Assembly (NCBI GenBank): GCA_002686265.1
Contig: NZBA01000041.1
Coordinates: 1 to 64,000, forward strand
Length of the DNA: 64,000 nt
Direction of reading: 5' to 3'
From: Planctomycetota bacterium
GTDB lineage: Bacteria; Planctomycetota; UBA1135; GCA-002686595
Within the stretch, counting starts at the first letter, position 1. Every line of letters begins with the position of its first letter. The translations under genes were made by a program, and so were the position numbers. Under the pieces are notes generated by a model. That model made no database searches. It had not been told where the DNA came from and saw only the letters and a program-made list of their open reading frames with translations. Shown one piece after another: positions 34,860 to 43,902 of the stretch.

Positions 34860-37189
34860 GATACTCAGTGGTTGTTAAAGAAGGATTTAGGGGTAGCGAA
34901 ACTCGCCAAGAGTTTCGGCCATCCCGAACTCGCCGAATGTCTTGGCGACTTTCGCTACAAACTCCTTCGACAAGAGTAGTTTTGACGGCTCACTTCTTTG
35001 CCGCGATGCTCATCTGCTTTGCAGCGCGTGGGGCGGTTTCCGAAGACGATCTTACCGTTCTCACAGACCAGCCCGGCAAGCAACTCGAATTGCTTCTCAA
35101 GCGACAGTTCAACGAGCAGCTTGACAGGCGGCTCGAAGCTTACAACGCGATCAAGAGCCGAGCCGATTGCGAGAAGTGGCAACGCGAGCGGCGTGACTTT
35201 TTCATACGACAAATCGGCGGCTTCCCAAAACGCACTCCGCTGAATGCAAAGACCGTTGGCGAATTGAAGGGCGAGGGTTATCGCGCTGAAAAGGTGCTTT
35301 TCGAAAGTCGCCCGAATCATCACGTTACGGCCACCCTGTATTTGCCGGAGACGAAGGGACCGCATCCCGGCGTGTTGATTCCGTGTGGTCACAGCCACAC
35401 GGGCAAGGCCGCGGGCGGGTATCAGCGGATGTCGATTCTGCTGGCTCGCCACGGCATGGCGGCTTTGTGCTACGACCCGATTGGACAGGGCGAGCGGTAT
35501 CAGTCGCTCGACTTCGAGCACGACCACGAGACGTTCGCTTCGGTGTCGTATCGGCTGGAGACGCCGCATCCGCGCGTGCGTTTTCTTTGTACGACCGAGC
35601 ACACGTTGATGGGCGTCGGTTGCATCCTGCTAGGGACGAACACCGCTCAATACCGGATTTGGGACGGCATGCGGGCGATCGACTATCTGCAAAGTCGCGA
35701 CGACATCATCGACGACAAGATTGGCTGCGCGGGCAATTCCGGGGGCGGAACTTTGACGGCGTACTTGATGGCGCTCGACGACCGCATCGTCGCGGCGGCT
35801 CCAGCCTGCTACCTGACGACGTTCCGGCGACTGATCGAAACCAAAGGAGCGCAGGACGCAGAGCAGAACATCTTTGGCCAGATCGCCTTCGGCATGGACG
35901 AGCCGGATTACGTGATGATGCGTGCTCCGAAGCCGACGCTGATCTGCGCGAGTACGCGCGACGTTACTTTTGACATTGGCGGGACGTGGGATTTGTTTCG
36001 ACAGTCGAAACGGTTTTACGCTCGGCTCGGTTTTCCCGAACGTGTGGAGCTGAACGAAGCCGACGTTCCGCACGGGATGTATCTGCAACATCGTGAAGCC
36101 ATCGCCCGCTGGATGCATCGCTGGTTGCTGGGCAAAGACAAAGTGATTCGTGAAGTCGATCCGACGACCCTGCCCGATCCCATCAGCGACAAGGAGTTGC
36201 GCGCGCTGAGCGAAGGCGATTGGACTAAGGAGCAACTCTATTGCACGCCCGAAGGCCAGGCGTTGCTGATGAAAGGCGAGAAATCCGTTTTCAATATCAA
36301 CGCCGGTATCGAACGCGAGCTGCGAGTTCAGCGCAAGGTGGCATGGGAGAAGCTGAACACAAATCAGCGTCGCGAGTTGGTCCGCAAGACGATTGGGCCG
36401 TTTGATATCAGCCGCAGGGCGCTAGCCCACGGTTCACAAGGAGAACCGGACGCTAGCGCGTCTCGGCTGATCAAAGGACCGAAGTCTCACGACTCCGGCT
36501 ACGATGCGAAGACGATCGGAACCATCCAGCGAGACGGTTACCGAATCGAGAAACTCGTCCTTGCCGGAAACGAAAAGCACCTTGCCTTGCCGGGCCTGCT
36601 CTTCATTCCTGAAACCGTGTCCAAGCCGCCCGTCCTTTATTTTCACGGCATCAGCATGAAAGCCGAGGCCAATTCGGGCGGCCGTTGCGAGCAACTCGTG
36701 AAACAAGGCCACATCGTCCTGTCCGCCGAACTCAGCGGCATCGGCGAAACAGAAACCGGCCACGACAAGCGCGACTACGGCCGCGGTCGATTCGGGCGCG
36801 ATGTGCAGGAAATCTATCTGGCTTATTTGATGGGTCGCTCGTTCGTGGGCATGCGGACGGACGACGTATTTCGCTGGTCAGACTATCTGTCTCGTCACGG
36901 GGCGAACGAAAAGCCGCTCCGGATTCAACTAATCGCAATCGGCGAGGCCGCCATTCCGGCGCTTCACGCGGCGGCCCTCGAACCGTCACGATTCGAGTCA
37001 GTCCGCTTGAGAGGCATAATTCGTTCGTGGGCGGAAATCGTCGCCGCGTCGGAAAGCAAGAACCAACTGGTGAACGCCGTTCATGGGGCACTACGACATT
37101 ACGATCTACCGGATCTTGTCGAACTCGCAGGCAATAATCTTGTGAAGATCGACGCTTCGGTGGACGCAAGTGGCAGACAGGAAGATTGA
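34856..37189 (+). CDS. Tandem alpha/beta hydrolase (acetylxylan-esterase-like); second domain lacks the nucleophile
   Basis: The 777-residue product begins with residues encoded by a palindromic element (34893-34958), followed by a signal segment VVLTAHFFAAMLICFAARG. The first hydrolase domain (about 75-450) has PGVLIPCGHSHTGK, YDPIGQGERYQS, the nucleophile elbow CAGNSGGGTLTAYL and the His segment ADVPHGMYLQHRE. The second domain (about 545-777) keeps PPVLYFHGISMKAEA and LSAELSGIGETETG, but the elbow reads LIAIGEAAIPALHAA, with no Gly-x-Ser-x-Gly serine, so it is probably inactive. Two palindromic elements lie in frame in the linker (about residues 519-550). ATGA overlap with the ceramidase-type gene. 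Confidence 0.8.
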   Translation: MRYSVVVKEGFRGSETRQEFRPSRTRRMSWRLSLQTPSTRVVLTAHFFAAMLICFAARGAVSEDDLTVLTDQPGKQLELLLKRQFNEQLDRRLEAYNAIKSRADCEKWQRERRDFFIRQIGGFPKRTPLNAKTVGELKGEGYRAEKVLFESRPNHHVTATLYLPETKGPHPGVLIPCGHSHTGKAAGGYQRMSILLARHGMAALCYDPIGQGERYQSLDFEHDHETFASVSYRLETPHPRVRFLCTTEHTLMGVGCILLGTNTAQYRIWDGMRAIDYLQSRDDIIDDKIGCAGNSGGGTLTAYLMALDDRIVAAAPACYLTTFRRLIETKGAQDAEQNIFGQIAFGMDEPDYVMMRAPKPTLICASTRDVTFDIGGTWDLFRQSKRFYARLGFPERVELNEADVPHGMYLQHREAIARWMHRWLLGKDKVIREVDPTTLPDPISDKELRALSEGDWTKEQLYCTPEGQALLMKGEKSVFNINAGIERELRVQRKVAWEKLNTNQRRELVRKTIGPFDISRRALAHGSQGEPDASASRLIKGPKSHDSGYDAKTIGTIQRDGYRIEKLVLAGNEKHLALPGLLFIPETVSKPPVLYFHGISMKAEANSGGRCEQLVKQGHIVLSAELSGIGETETGHDKRDYGRGRFGRDVQEIYLAYLMGRSFVGMRTDDVFRWSDYLSRHGANEKPLRIQLIAIGEAAIPALHAAALEPSRFESVRLRGIIRSWAEIVAASESKNQLVNAVHGALRHYDLPDLVELAGNNLVKIDASVDASGRQED
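34893..34958. repeat. Palindromic element, family C, in frame at the 5' end
   Basis: GTAGCGAAACTCGCCAAGAG on the left pairs with TCTTGGCGACTTTCGCTAC on the right (about 18 of 21 positions). It encodes about residues 13-34 of the hydrolase, just before the hydrophobic signal segment, so it lengthens the n-region. Confidence 0.75.
36409..36471. repeat. Family A palindromic element, in frame
   Basis: CAGCCGCAGGGCGCTAGCCC and GAACCGGACGCTAGCGCG followed by TCTCGGCTGAT. It encodes about SRRALAHGSQGEPDASASRL in the linker between the two hydrolase domains. Nearly identical at DNA level to the copy at 3757, although the host proteins are unrelated. Confidence 0.85.
36479..36503. repeat. Single arm of a family B palindromic element
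   Basis: CCGAAGTCTCACGACTCCGG followed by CTAC matches the right arm of the family B element at 4317-4380 with one mismatch. It directly follows a family A copy, forming a composite in-frame insertion encoding about PKSHDSGYD. Confidence 0.65.
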
Positions 37190-37275
37190 GGATAGGAACA
37201 TGAAAGTGGTTGGCCGGATCAAGGACCGAAGCGACGACGCTCCGGCAATGGAATGAATGGCAAGGCCGGTTCATA

Positions 37276-37315
37276 CTGACCGTGCCGGAACGGCGCTACG
37301 CCTGGTCCGGTCTGC
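37276..37315. repeat. Possible decayed family A-like palindrome
   Basis: GTGCCGGAACGGCGCTACGC followed by CTGGTCCGGTC resembles the reversed arm of family A (GCCGGAACGCGCTAGCGTCC) with several changes, and is itself an imperfect palindrome. It lies in the 162-nt gap before the PQQ-propeller gene. Homology is uncertain. Confidence 0.35.
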
Positions 37316-37351
37316 TTGAACCTGTTGTTGCGTTAGAGGAGGCGCATTCAC

Positions 37352-40300
37352 ATGCACAGACGCACGTGTTATTCCACTGTTACACTGTTGGGGCTATTGG
37401 TGTTCGCCAGCATAGTGGCAGCCGAGGATTGGCCTACCTGGCGGCATGACGCCGGCCGTACGAATGTCTCCGCCGAGAAGATTCCCGATCCGCTGCGCCT
37501 GCAATGGAAGCGACAACTTCCGCCGGTGAAACCCGCTTTCCGCAAGTCCCGGCTCCAATTTGACCAGGGTTACGAGCCGGTTGTTCTGGGCGACACCATG
37601 TACATGGCGTTGCCGCACATCGATGCGGTTGTCGCCTATGCGGTCGAGACCGGGAAAGAGAAGTGGCGGTTCTACACAGCCGGTCCCGTGCGTCTGGCAC
37701 CGGTTGCGTGGCGCGACAGGCTCTACTTCGGATCGGACGACGGGCATCTGTACTGTTTGAATGCGTCCGACGGTGAGCTGCAATGGAAGTTTCGCGCCGT
37801 CCCTTCAGCTCGGAAAATCCTGGGCAATGGCCGGTTGATTTCTGTCTGGCCCGTCCGCGGGGGACCAGTGCTGGCCGACGAGACCGTCTATTTCGCTGCC
37901 GGAGTCTGGCCGTTGGAAGGCGTCTTTGTCTACGCGCTCGATGCCCGGTCGGGCCAGGTCGAATGGGTCAACGATCGCTGCGGAACGTTGTACGGCAAGC
38001 AGCCGCACGCGGGCGCCGAAGCGTTGGGAGGACTCACTCCGCAAGGATACCTGTTGGTTAACGGCGATCAAGTGCTCGTCCCGTGTGGTGCGGCGCGACC
38101 GGCCACGTTCGATCGCCATACCGGCGAATTGCTCGACTTTACACTCCCGTCCGAAGGAACCGTTCCCGGCGGATGGTTCATGCGGATGGACCCGGAAGTT
38201 GCCCGAGATATTCGCCGCGGCAAGATTACGTACGACAGTGTCGTCAATCGCGATATGCATGAAGGCGGAACACGCACAGGCAAAGGAGTCGCCGGAACGC
38301 GAACACAAGTGACGCTGGGCGGCGCTCTGTTGAAGTACGCGGACGGAGTGAAGGGAGTCGATGGCGACATTCACAGCATCGTCGCCGCCAACGGCCGGTT
38401 GTTCGTCACAACTCGCGACGGAATGATTTATTGTTTCGGCAATAACGAAGTTTCACCGACCATTCACCCGGCACAACCCGCCCGCAAGCCGAATCCCGAG
38501 AAGGCGCTGACGTCAACGATCGCCCACCTGCGCACGCTGACCCGCGTTCGCGACGGCTACGCGCTCGTGCTCGGCACGCGCGATGGCCGGTTGGCGGAGC
38601 AACTGGCCGCCGAGACGAACCTCAACGTCATTGCATTAGCCCCCGCTGAATCCGACGCCGACGCGATACGGCGAAGGATTCTTGAGCCGTCCGCGCCGTC
38701 CGGCCAACTGTCGATCGTGGCGGGCAAGCTCGAGGAAGTCGCGTTTCCGCGGTATCTGGCCGATCTGATTGTGGCAGAAGATTGGAACGCAACGCGGCTC
38801 AACACGAGCCCCGACTACCTGCTGACGTTATATGAACGACTGAAGCCGTACGGGGGCGTCGCCTGCCTCGCCGTAGAACCGACCCGCGACGAGGAGATTC
38901 ACGAATGGATCCGCGCGGCAGGTCATACCGAAGCCCGTGTTGAACGCCACGGCGATCTCCTGGTCATCCGACGGGCGGGCGCGTTGCCCGGCGCTGTCGA
39001 TTATACAAACAACTGGAACGCGCCCGACGCCCGCGTCCGGGCTCCTTTGGGTATCTTGTGGTTCGACGATTCCGTGGCGCGATTCAAGCGCGCCCCGCAA
39101 CCGACGATCGTGGGCGGCGTCATGATTTCGCAGGACAAGGACTGGCAAGGCGAAGTCGAGAAGATGGGGCCCGTTAACCATCTTCATCGAGACGGGACTG
39201 GGCGGTTCCGCTTGCTCAATGCATCCTTCATGGACGTCTATACCGGCCGCGTCATGTCGCGTGACGAAGCCGAGTCGCGGTTAGAGCAAGTTCCCAAAAC
39301 GCCGGACGCCGACTTTCGCCCGCCGTATCAATTTCGTCCGCCGTATGTCGAGGAGCAGTTTCAGGAACTGGAGTCTCGGGGCGAGAAGCCAAAGATCTAT
39401 CCGTTCCAGAGGCAGGCCGACAAGGGCCGGATGACAAATCCGCTGACCGGGCTCGTCGAGCCGCGATGCTATGTCAAGAGTTATGGTTGCGACGGCGGTG
39501 TGGACTACGGCCACTTGATAACGATGCGTTCGGCGACTCCCGCTTTCTACGACAAACGAATTGAAAGCGGCACCATTAATATTGCCGGGCCACGTTCCGG
39601 TTGCACGAACAGTGTCATCCCGGCGAACGGCGTCCTGAACATGCCGTATTTCTACGAAGGCTGCACTTGCAGCTACCCGTTGCCCACCGGCGCCGCGCTG
39701 ATCAGCATGCCGCAGACATTCGAACAATGGACTGCCTGGGGCCAGGGCACGGCCAAACCCATCGTGCGAATCGGCGTCAACCTGGGAGCGCCCGGCGATC
39801 GGATGACCCACGGCGGAACTTTGTTTCTCGACTACCCCAGCGTCGGCGGACCTTCGCCGGAGATAAAACTCCAGACGAAACCGGCGGACCCCGACTACTT
39901 TTATCACCATTCCTTGTTCATCCAGGCAGGTAAAGGCTGGCCCTGGGTCTGTGCCTCTGGCGCACAAGGCATCGAGTCATTGAGGCTGACGGAACTGAAG
40001 TCCGGAACCTTCACCTTGCGGCTCTACTTTGTCGAACCGAAACACACCGAAGCCGGAGCTCGCGTGTTCGATGTCGCTTTGCAAGGAAAACCAGTGCTAA
40101 CGAATTTCGATATCTTCGCCGCGGCCCAAGGCAGGATGAAGTGCCTGGTTAAAGAATTCACCGGTGTCCAACTCGACGGCGACTGCACACTGTCTTTTAC
40201 CGCGCACAAGGGCCAGAGCCTGCTCAGCGGGATCGAACTCGTATCAACGGGTCTGCCGCTCGACCCGCTGCCGGAAAATGGTCCGAGTACACTGAAGTAG
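37352..40300 (+). CDS. PQQ-like beta-propeller with internal SAM-methyltransferase-like domain
   Basis: The 982-residue secreted protein opens with a signal (MHRRTCYSTVTLLGLLVFAS) and the planctomycete-type propeller start EDWPTWRHDAGRTNVSAE. Propeller blades follow with AYAVETGKEKWRFYTAG and YCLNASDGELQWKF. Around residues 385-550 a Rossmann-like insert appears (YALVLGTRDGRLAEQLAAET, NVIALAPAESDADAIR, ADLIVAEDWNATRL), resembling a class I methyltransferase whose SAM-site glycines are altered. The propeller resumes, and the C-terminus is a beta-sandwich. Probably a surface scaffold; enzymatic methylation outside the cytoplasm seems unlikely. Confidence 0.75.
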   Translation: MHRRTCYSTVTLLGLLVFASIVAAEDWPTWRHDAGRTNVSAEKIPDPLRLQWKRQLPPVKPAFRKSRLQFDQGYEPVVLGDTMYMALPHIDAVVAYAVETGKEKWRFYTAGPVRLAPVAWRDRLYFGSDDGHLYCLNASDGELQWKFRAVPSARKILGNGRLISVWPVRGGPVLADETVYFAAGVWPLEGVFVYALDARSGQVEWVNDRCGTLYGKQPHAGAEALGGLTPQGYLLVNGDQVLVPCGAARPATFDRHTGELLDFTLPSEGTVPGGWFMRMDPEVARDIRRGKITYDSVVNRDMHEGGTRTGKGVAGTRTQVTLGGALLKYADGVKGVDGDIHSIVAANGRLFVTTRDGMIYCFGNNEVSPTIHPAQPARKPNPEKALTSTIAHLRTLTRVRDGYALVLGTRDGRLAEQLAAETNLNVIALAPAESDADAIRRRILEPSAPSGQLSIVAGKLEEVAFPRYLADLIVAEDWNATRLNTSPDYLLTLYERLKPYGGVACLAVEPTRDEEIHEWIRAAGHTEARVERHGDLLVIRRAGALPGAVDYTNNWNAPDARVRAPLGILWFDDSVARFKRAPQPTIVGGVMISQDKDWQGEVEKMGPVNHLHRDGTGRFRLLNASFMDVYTGRVMSRDEAESRLEQVPKTPDADFRPPYQFRPPYVEEQFQELESRGEKPKIYPFQRQADKGRMTNPLTGLVEPRCYVKSYGCDGGVDYGHLITMRSATPAFYDKRIESGTINIAGPRSGCTNSVIPANGVLNMPYFYEGCTCSYPLPTGAALISMPQTFEQWTAWGQGTAKPIVRIGVNLGAPGDRMTHGGTLFLDYPSVGGPSPEIKLQTKPADPDYFYHHSLFIQAGKGWPWVCASGAQGIESLRLTELKSGTFTLRLYFVEPKHTEAGARVFDVALQGKPVLTNFDIFAAAQGRMKCLVKEFTGVQLDGDCTLSFTAHKGQSLLSGIELVSTGLPLDPLPENGPSTLK

Positions 40301-40330
40301 CACGTTCGTTGTAGAGTCGAGTTGACTGCC

Positions 40331-41698
40331 ATGAAATTCACTCCTTATTTACTGAGCCTGCTGACATTCCCACTGGTTGCTGCCGACGACGACGTAGAAG
40401 TCGTGGTTAGTCCGCGCGTCACGGTCGTCCAGCGCGAAGGTATCACGGGTGGCGGCTGTCCGGTGAAGGTGGGACATCGCGTGCTGAGTTTCTATCCGAA
40501 TCACCCGGATGATTTTGGTGGCTCGAAAGGGATGGCATCGGCGATTTCTACCGACGGCGGCTTGAGCTGGACGAAGGGCCGAGACAACTGGCCCATGTCA
40601 GGAATGATCGCCATGTGGGCGGAGCGGCTCAGCAGTGGCGACCTGCTCGCTTTCGGTATCAAATGGCTGCCTGATCCGGCGAAGCGACGTGAAGCCAAAC
40701 TCCCTGACGTGCCACCCAACGCCTACCGAATCGCCGTCTCGAAGGACCAAGGCCAAAGTTGGAAGCTAGAGCGAGCCACGATCGCGTGCCCGCCGGAAGT
40801 CGGCGGCATCGCTCGCCCCTTGCCGCACATCATTGAAGGTGAAAACGGCTTGTTGCTCATGCCCGCTTATACCTGGAGCAAACGCGGCAACAAGGTCGTG
40901 TTGTTGCAAAGCGAAGATGGCGGTCGGGCGTGGAAAGTCCGCTCCGTCATCACGACCGCCGTGGCGATGATCAAGGCGGAAGCCCGCGTCACGACACCCT
41001 GGCTGGAAGCGACCGTATCGCCAACCAAAGACGGCGAGATGCTGGCGATCGTTCGCACCGGCAGCACCGTGAAGTCCAACCTTGTTTCCGTGCGTTCGAC
41101 GGATGGCGGCAAGACCTGGGACCCGCCGCAAGTTCTTGCGTTTGCTGGCAAGCTACCCACGTTGCATCTGCTGAATAATGGAGTTCTCACCCTCGCAACC
41201 GCGTTGAGCCGTAACCATTGCCGCGTGTACCTCTCCGCCGACGGAACGGGCCGCAATTGGAGTCGCGCCTTTGTTATCAGTAGTCTGACGGGCGGCAACG
41301 TGGGCGTAGCCGTCGCCGGAGAAGACAGACTCATCATGACCAGCCCCGCGAACCGCAGAATCGACGCCTGGCGTCTGCTCGTTGGACCTGAACCGTTGCC
41401 GTCCAGCAACCTCGACTCGCCGAGCAACCTGAAGTTCAAAGCTGGCACACTCACCTGGACAGCGTCGCCGAACGCGGTGGCCTATCGCGTCACTCCTGTA
41501 CTCATCAAGCCCGGCGACCTCTGGCCCACGACCCTGATCCAGCCCTACGCCGCCATCCAAACACCAGACGATTCCTGCAGCTTGGACCTGCGGCGCCAGC
41601 TTCTACTCGGTAGCATCTATACTTTCGAAGTCACCGCCGTGGACGCGAAGGGCCGAGTGTCTTCCGCCGCGCGGAGTCAGGAGTTTCAACTTCGATGA
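40331..41698 (+). CDS. Secreted sialidase-like propeller with C-terminal fibronectin-like domain
   Basis: ATG 40331 (MKFTPYLLSLLTFPLVAA) gives a short signal. The 455-residue product has Asp boxes STDGGLSWT (about residue 74), SKDQGQSWK (about 137), SEDGGRAWK (about 195) and STDGGKTWD (about 256), then a C-terminal beta-sandwich (about 360-455, LTWTASPNAVAYRVTPV, FEVTAVDAKGRV) of fibronectin type III appearance. Probably binds or cleaves a terminal sugar. It follows the PQQ-propeller gene by 30 nt. Confidence 0.75.
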   Translation: MKFTPYLLSLLTFPLVAADDDVEVVVSPRVTVVQREGITGGGCPVKVGHRVLSFYPNHPDDFGGSKGMASAISTDGGLSWTKGRDNWPMSGMIAMWAERLSSGDLLAFGIKWLPDPAKRREAKLPDVPPNAYRIAVSKDQGQSWKLERATIACPPEVGGIARPLPHIIEGENGLLLMPAYTWSKRGNKVVLLQSEDGGRAWKVRSVITTAVAMIKAEARVTTPWLEATVSPTKDGEMLAIVRTGSTVKSNLVSVRSTDGGKTWDPPQVLAFAGKLPTLHLLNNGVLTLATALSRNHCRVYLSADGTGRNWSRAFVISSLTGGNVGVAVAGEDRLIMTSPANRRIDAWRLLVGPEPLPSSNLDSPSNLKFKAGTLTWTASPNAVAYRVTPVLIKPGDLWPTTLIQPYAAIQTPDDSCSLDLRRQLLLGSIYTFEVTAVDAKGRVSSAARSQEFQLR

Positions 41699-41849
41699 AT
41701 GCGGTCAGAATCCATCGTCGCCCCTGGACCTAATGCTCATCAGTCGACCTTCGTTTCATTGAATGGCTACTACTCACGAAACAGCACTTCGGCTGTCATC
41801 ATAAGCAACAAATGAGCGAAGCCTTATCCAGGTACTGCACGGAAACGCG

Positions 41850-43073
41850 ATGAAACAGCACGGCTCGACGAGATACTCATTGATCGGCATCGCAGCGCTG
41901 GTGCTGGTCAGTTCCCAACCGGGACTCACTGCTGCAGAGGATGCCGTTGAGTTCTTTGAGAAGAAGATTCGACCGGTACTGGTACAACACTGCTTTAAGT
42001 GTCATTCCGAGGACACGGCCGAAGATGGCGGCGACCTGCGTCTGGATCGGAAGCTGACGGGAGATAGACGGCTGATCGTGCCGGGCGATCCAGACAACAG
42101 CCTGCTGATCACTGCATTGCGGTATCGCAACTCGGACCTGCAGATGCCGCCTTCCGGGCGCCTGCCGTTAGCGGTCATTGCTGACTTTGAACGATGGGTG
42201 CAGATGGCTGCCACCGATCCTCGACCAGCGATCAATGCACCGGACGAGCCGACCAGCGACTCGGTGGCGGCCAGTATGGAAGTCGGGCGTCAGTTCTGGG
42301 CGTTTCAACCAGTTCGTAACGCGTCGCCGCCGCAACTCAACGATGACTGGGTAGAGTCACCAGTCGATGCCTTTGTTCTGCGGAAACTCGTTGATGCGGG
42401 ACTGCGACCTGCGCCTCAGGCAGACCGGCGTACGCTGATTCGGCGAGCCTCATTCATCCTCATCGGACTTCCGCCTACACCGCAAGAGGTTGAAGATTTT
42501 GTCAACGACGATCGGCCGGATGCGTTTGCTCGGCTGGTCGATCGACTGCTGGCGTCTCCTGCTTACGGAGAACGCTGGGGACGCCACTGGCTCGACGTGA
42601 TGCGGTACGGCGATTGCAACGGTGGAGACGAAAGTCGTCCGTTTCCAAACGCGTGGCACTTTCGAAACTATGTGATTGGTAACTTCAATCGCGACGTGCC
42701 GTACAATCGCATGATCAGCGAGCACCTTGCGGGTGATCTGCTTGAGTTTGATGACGGCGCGGAGTATGAGCCTGTCGTCGGTACAGGTTTCCTTGCCATC
42801 GGGACAAAGATTCTTACGCAGCTTGATGCAAAGAAACGCATTGCCGATCTGGTCGACGAACAGATTGACGCGTTTGGCAGGGCGATGCTGGGAATGACCA
42901 TCGCGTGTGCCCGTTGTCACGATCACAAATTCGATCCGATCCCCACCGCTGACTATTACGCACTTGCGGGTATCTTTCGCAGCACGACGACACTTGTCAG
43001 TTATGGCAAATGGGTCGAACGTCCTGCGCATACCCCAACGCTCCGGTCACGACCGCACAGTTCAAGTACATGA
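41850..43073 (+). pseudogene. PSCyt1/DUF1549 protein, truncated by a deletion
   Basis: The frame has a signal peptide, a planctomycete cytochrome-c motif (CFKCH, C48-C51-H52, in VLVQHCFKCHSEDTAEDGGD) and the DUF1549 domain (VDAFVLRKLVDAGLRPAPQA, GERWGRHWLDVMRYGD, CARCHDHKFDPIPTADYYAL). Normally these proteins run to about 900-1100 residues and end in DUF1553; here the frame stops after 407 codons, and the sequence from about 43040 onwards belongs to a DUF1501 gene in another frame. The C-terminal DUF1553 region is missing. The protein is unlikely to work as the usual outer-membrane-associated partner of DUF1501. Confidence 0.8.
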
Positions 43074-43834
43074 ATCCATCAACAGACAAGCGACTGGAAC
43101 GCCTGCAACTCGAACTGATGCAGAGACTGGCTGCCGAACAGTCTGACACGAATGCCGAACTGAACGCGCGACTGCAGTCGTTCGAGCTGGCATTTCGAAT
43201 GCAGATGGCGGCTCCGAAGGCACTCGACCTATCATCCGAGTCAAAGACGACTCAACAGCTTTACGGAATCGGATCGAAACCGACCGATGACTTCGGTCGT
43301 CAGTGTCTGCTGGCACGACGCCTCGTCGAACGCGGTGTCCGATTCGTGCAGGTCAATCACGCCGGCTCGCTGCGAAGTCAGGGCATCCCCACCAACGAGC
43401 AATGGGACCAGCACAGCTATCTCGAAAAGGGACACACCGTCAACGCGGCTCAGGTCGATTTACCAATCACAGGATTTCTCCAGGACCTCAAGGCTCGCGG
43501 GCTTCTCGATGAAACTCTCGTCATCTGGGCGGGCGAGTTCGGTCGAACTCCAACGTCACAAGCCGGCGGTGGTAAGAATATCGGGCGCGACCACCACACA
43601 GACGGCTTCACTATCTGGATGGCAGGTGGCGGTGTGAAAGGCGGCATCCGTTACGGCGCCACCGACGAGTTCGGCTACTACACCATCCAGAACCGCATGA
43701 CACTGCACGACATGCACGCCACGATCCTGCACCTGCTCGGTCTAGACCATACGCATCTGACCTGGCACTACGCCAGCCGTGACTTTCGACTCACCGACGT
43801 GTATGGCAACGTCGCACACGACATCATCGCCTGA
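43040..43834 (+). pseudogene. DUF1501 protein, 5'-truncated by the same deletion
   Basis: From about MNPSTDKRLERLQLELMQRL the frame matches the C-terminal 55-60 per cent of DUF1501 proteins: LQSFELAFRMQMAAPKALDL, CLLARRLVERGVRFVQVNHA, WAGEFGRTPTSQ, GRDHHTDGFTIWMAGGGVKG and LHLLGLDHTHLTW. Compare the intact copy at 6279. The Tat signal and first ~200 residues are gone. The junction with the DUF1549 fragment lies around 43040-43075. The usual order, cytochrome/DUF1549/DUF1553 then DUF1501, is conserved, so a single internal deletion of roughly 2-3 kb explains both truncations. Confidence 0.8.
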
Positions 43835-43902
43835 ACTTGAACGCGCCGCGTAAGTCGCGACGCCAAGCACCTTGAGCCACGCCACGTTAATCAGTCAATG
43901 AA

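Noticed and set aside
37210-37449. 79-codon plus-strand frame before the PQQ-propeller gene
   Set aside because: Overlaps the start of a clear signal-peptide gene in another frame and shows no motif or ribosome-binding site.
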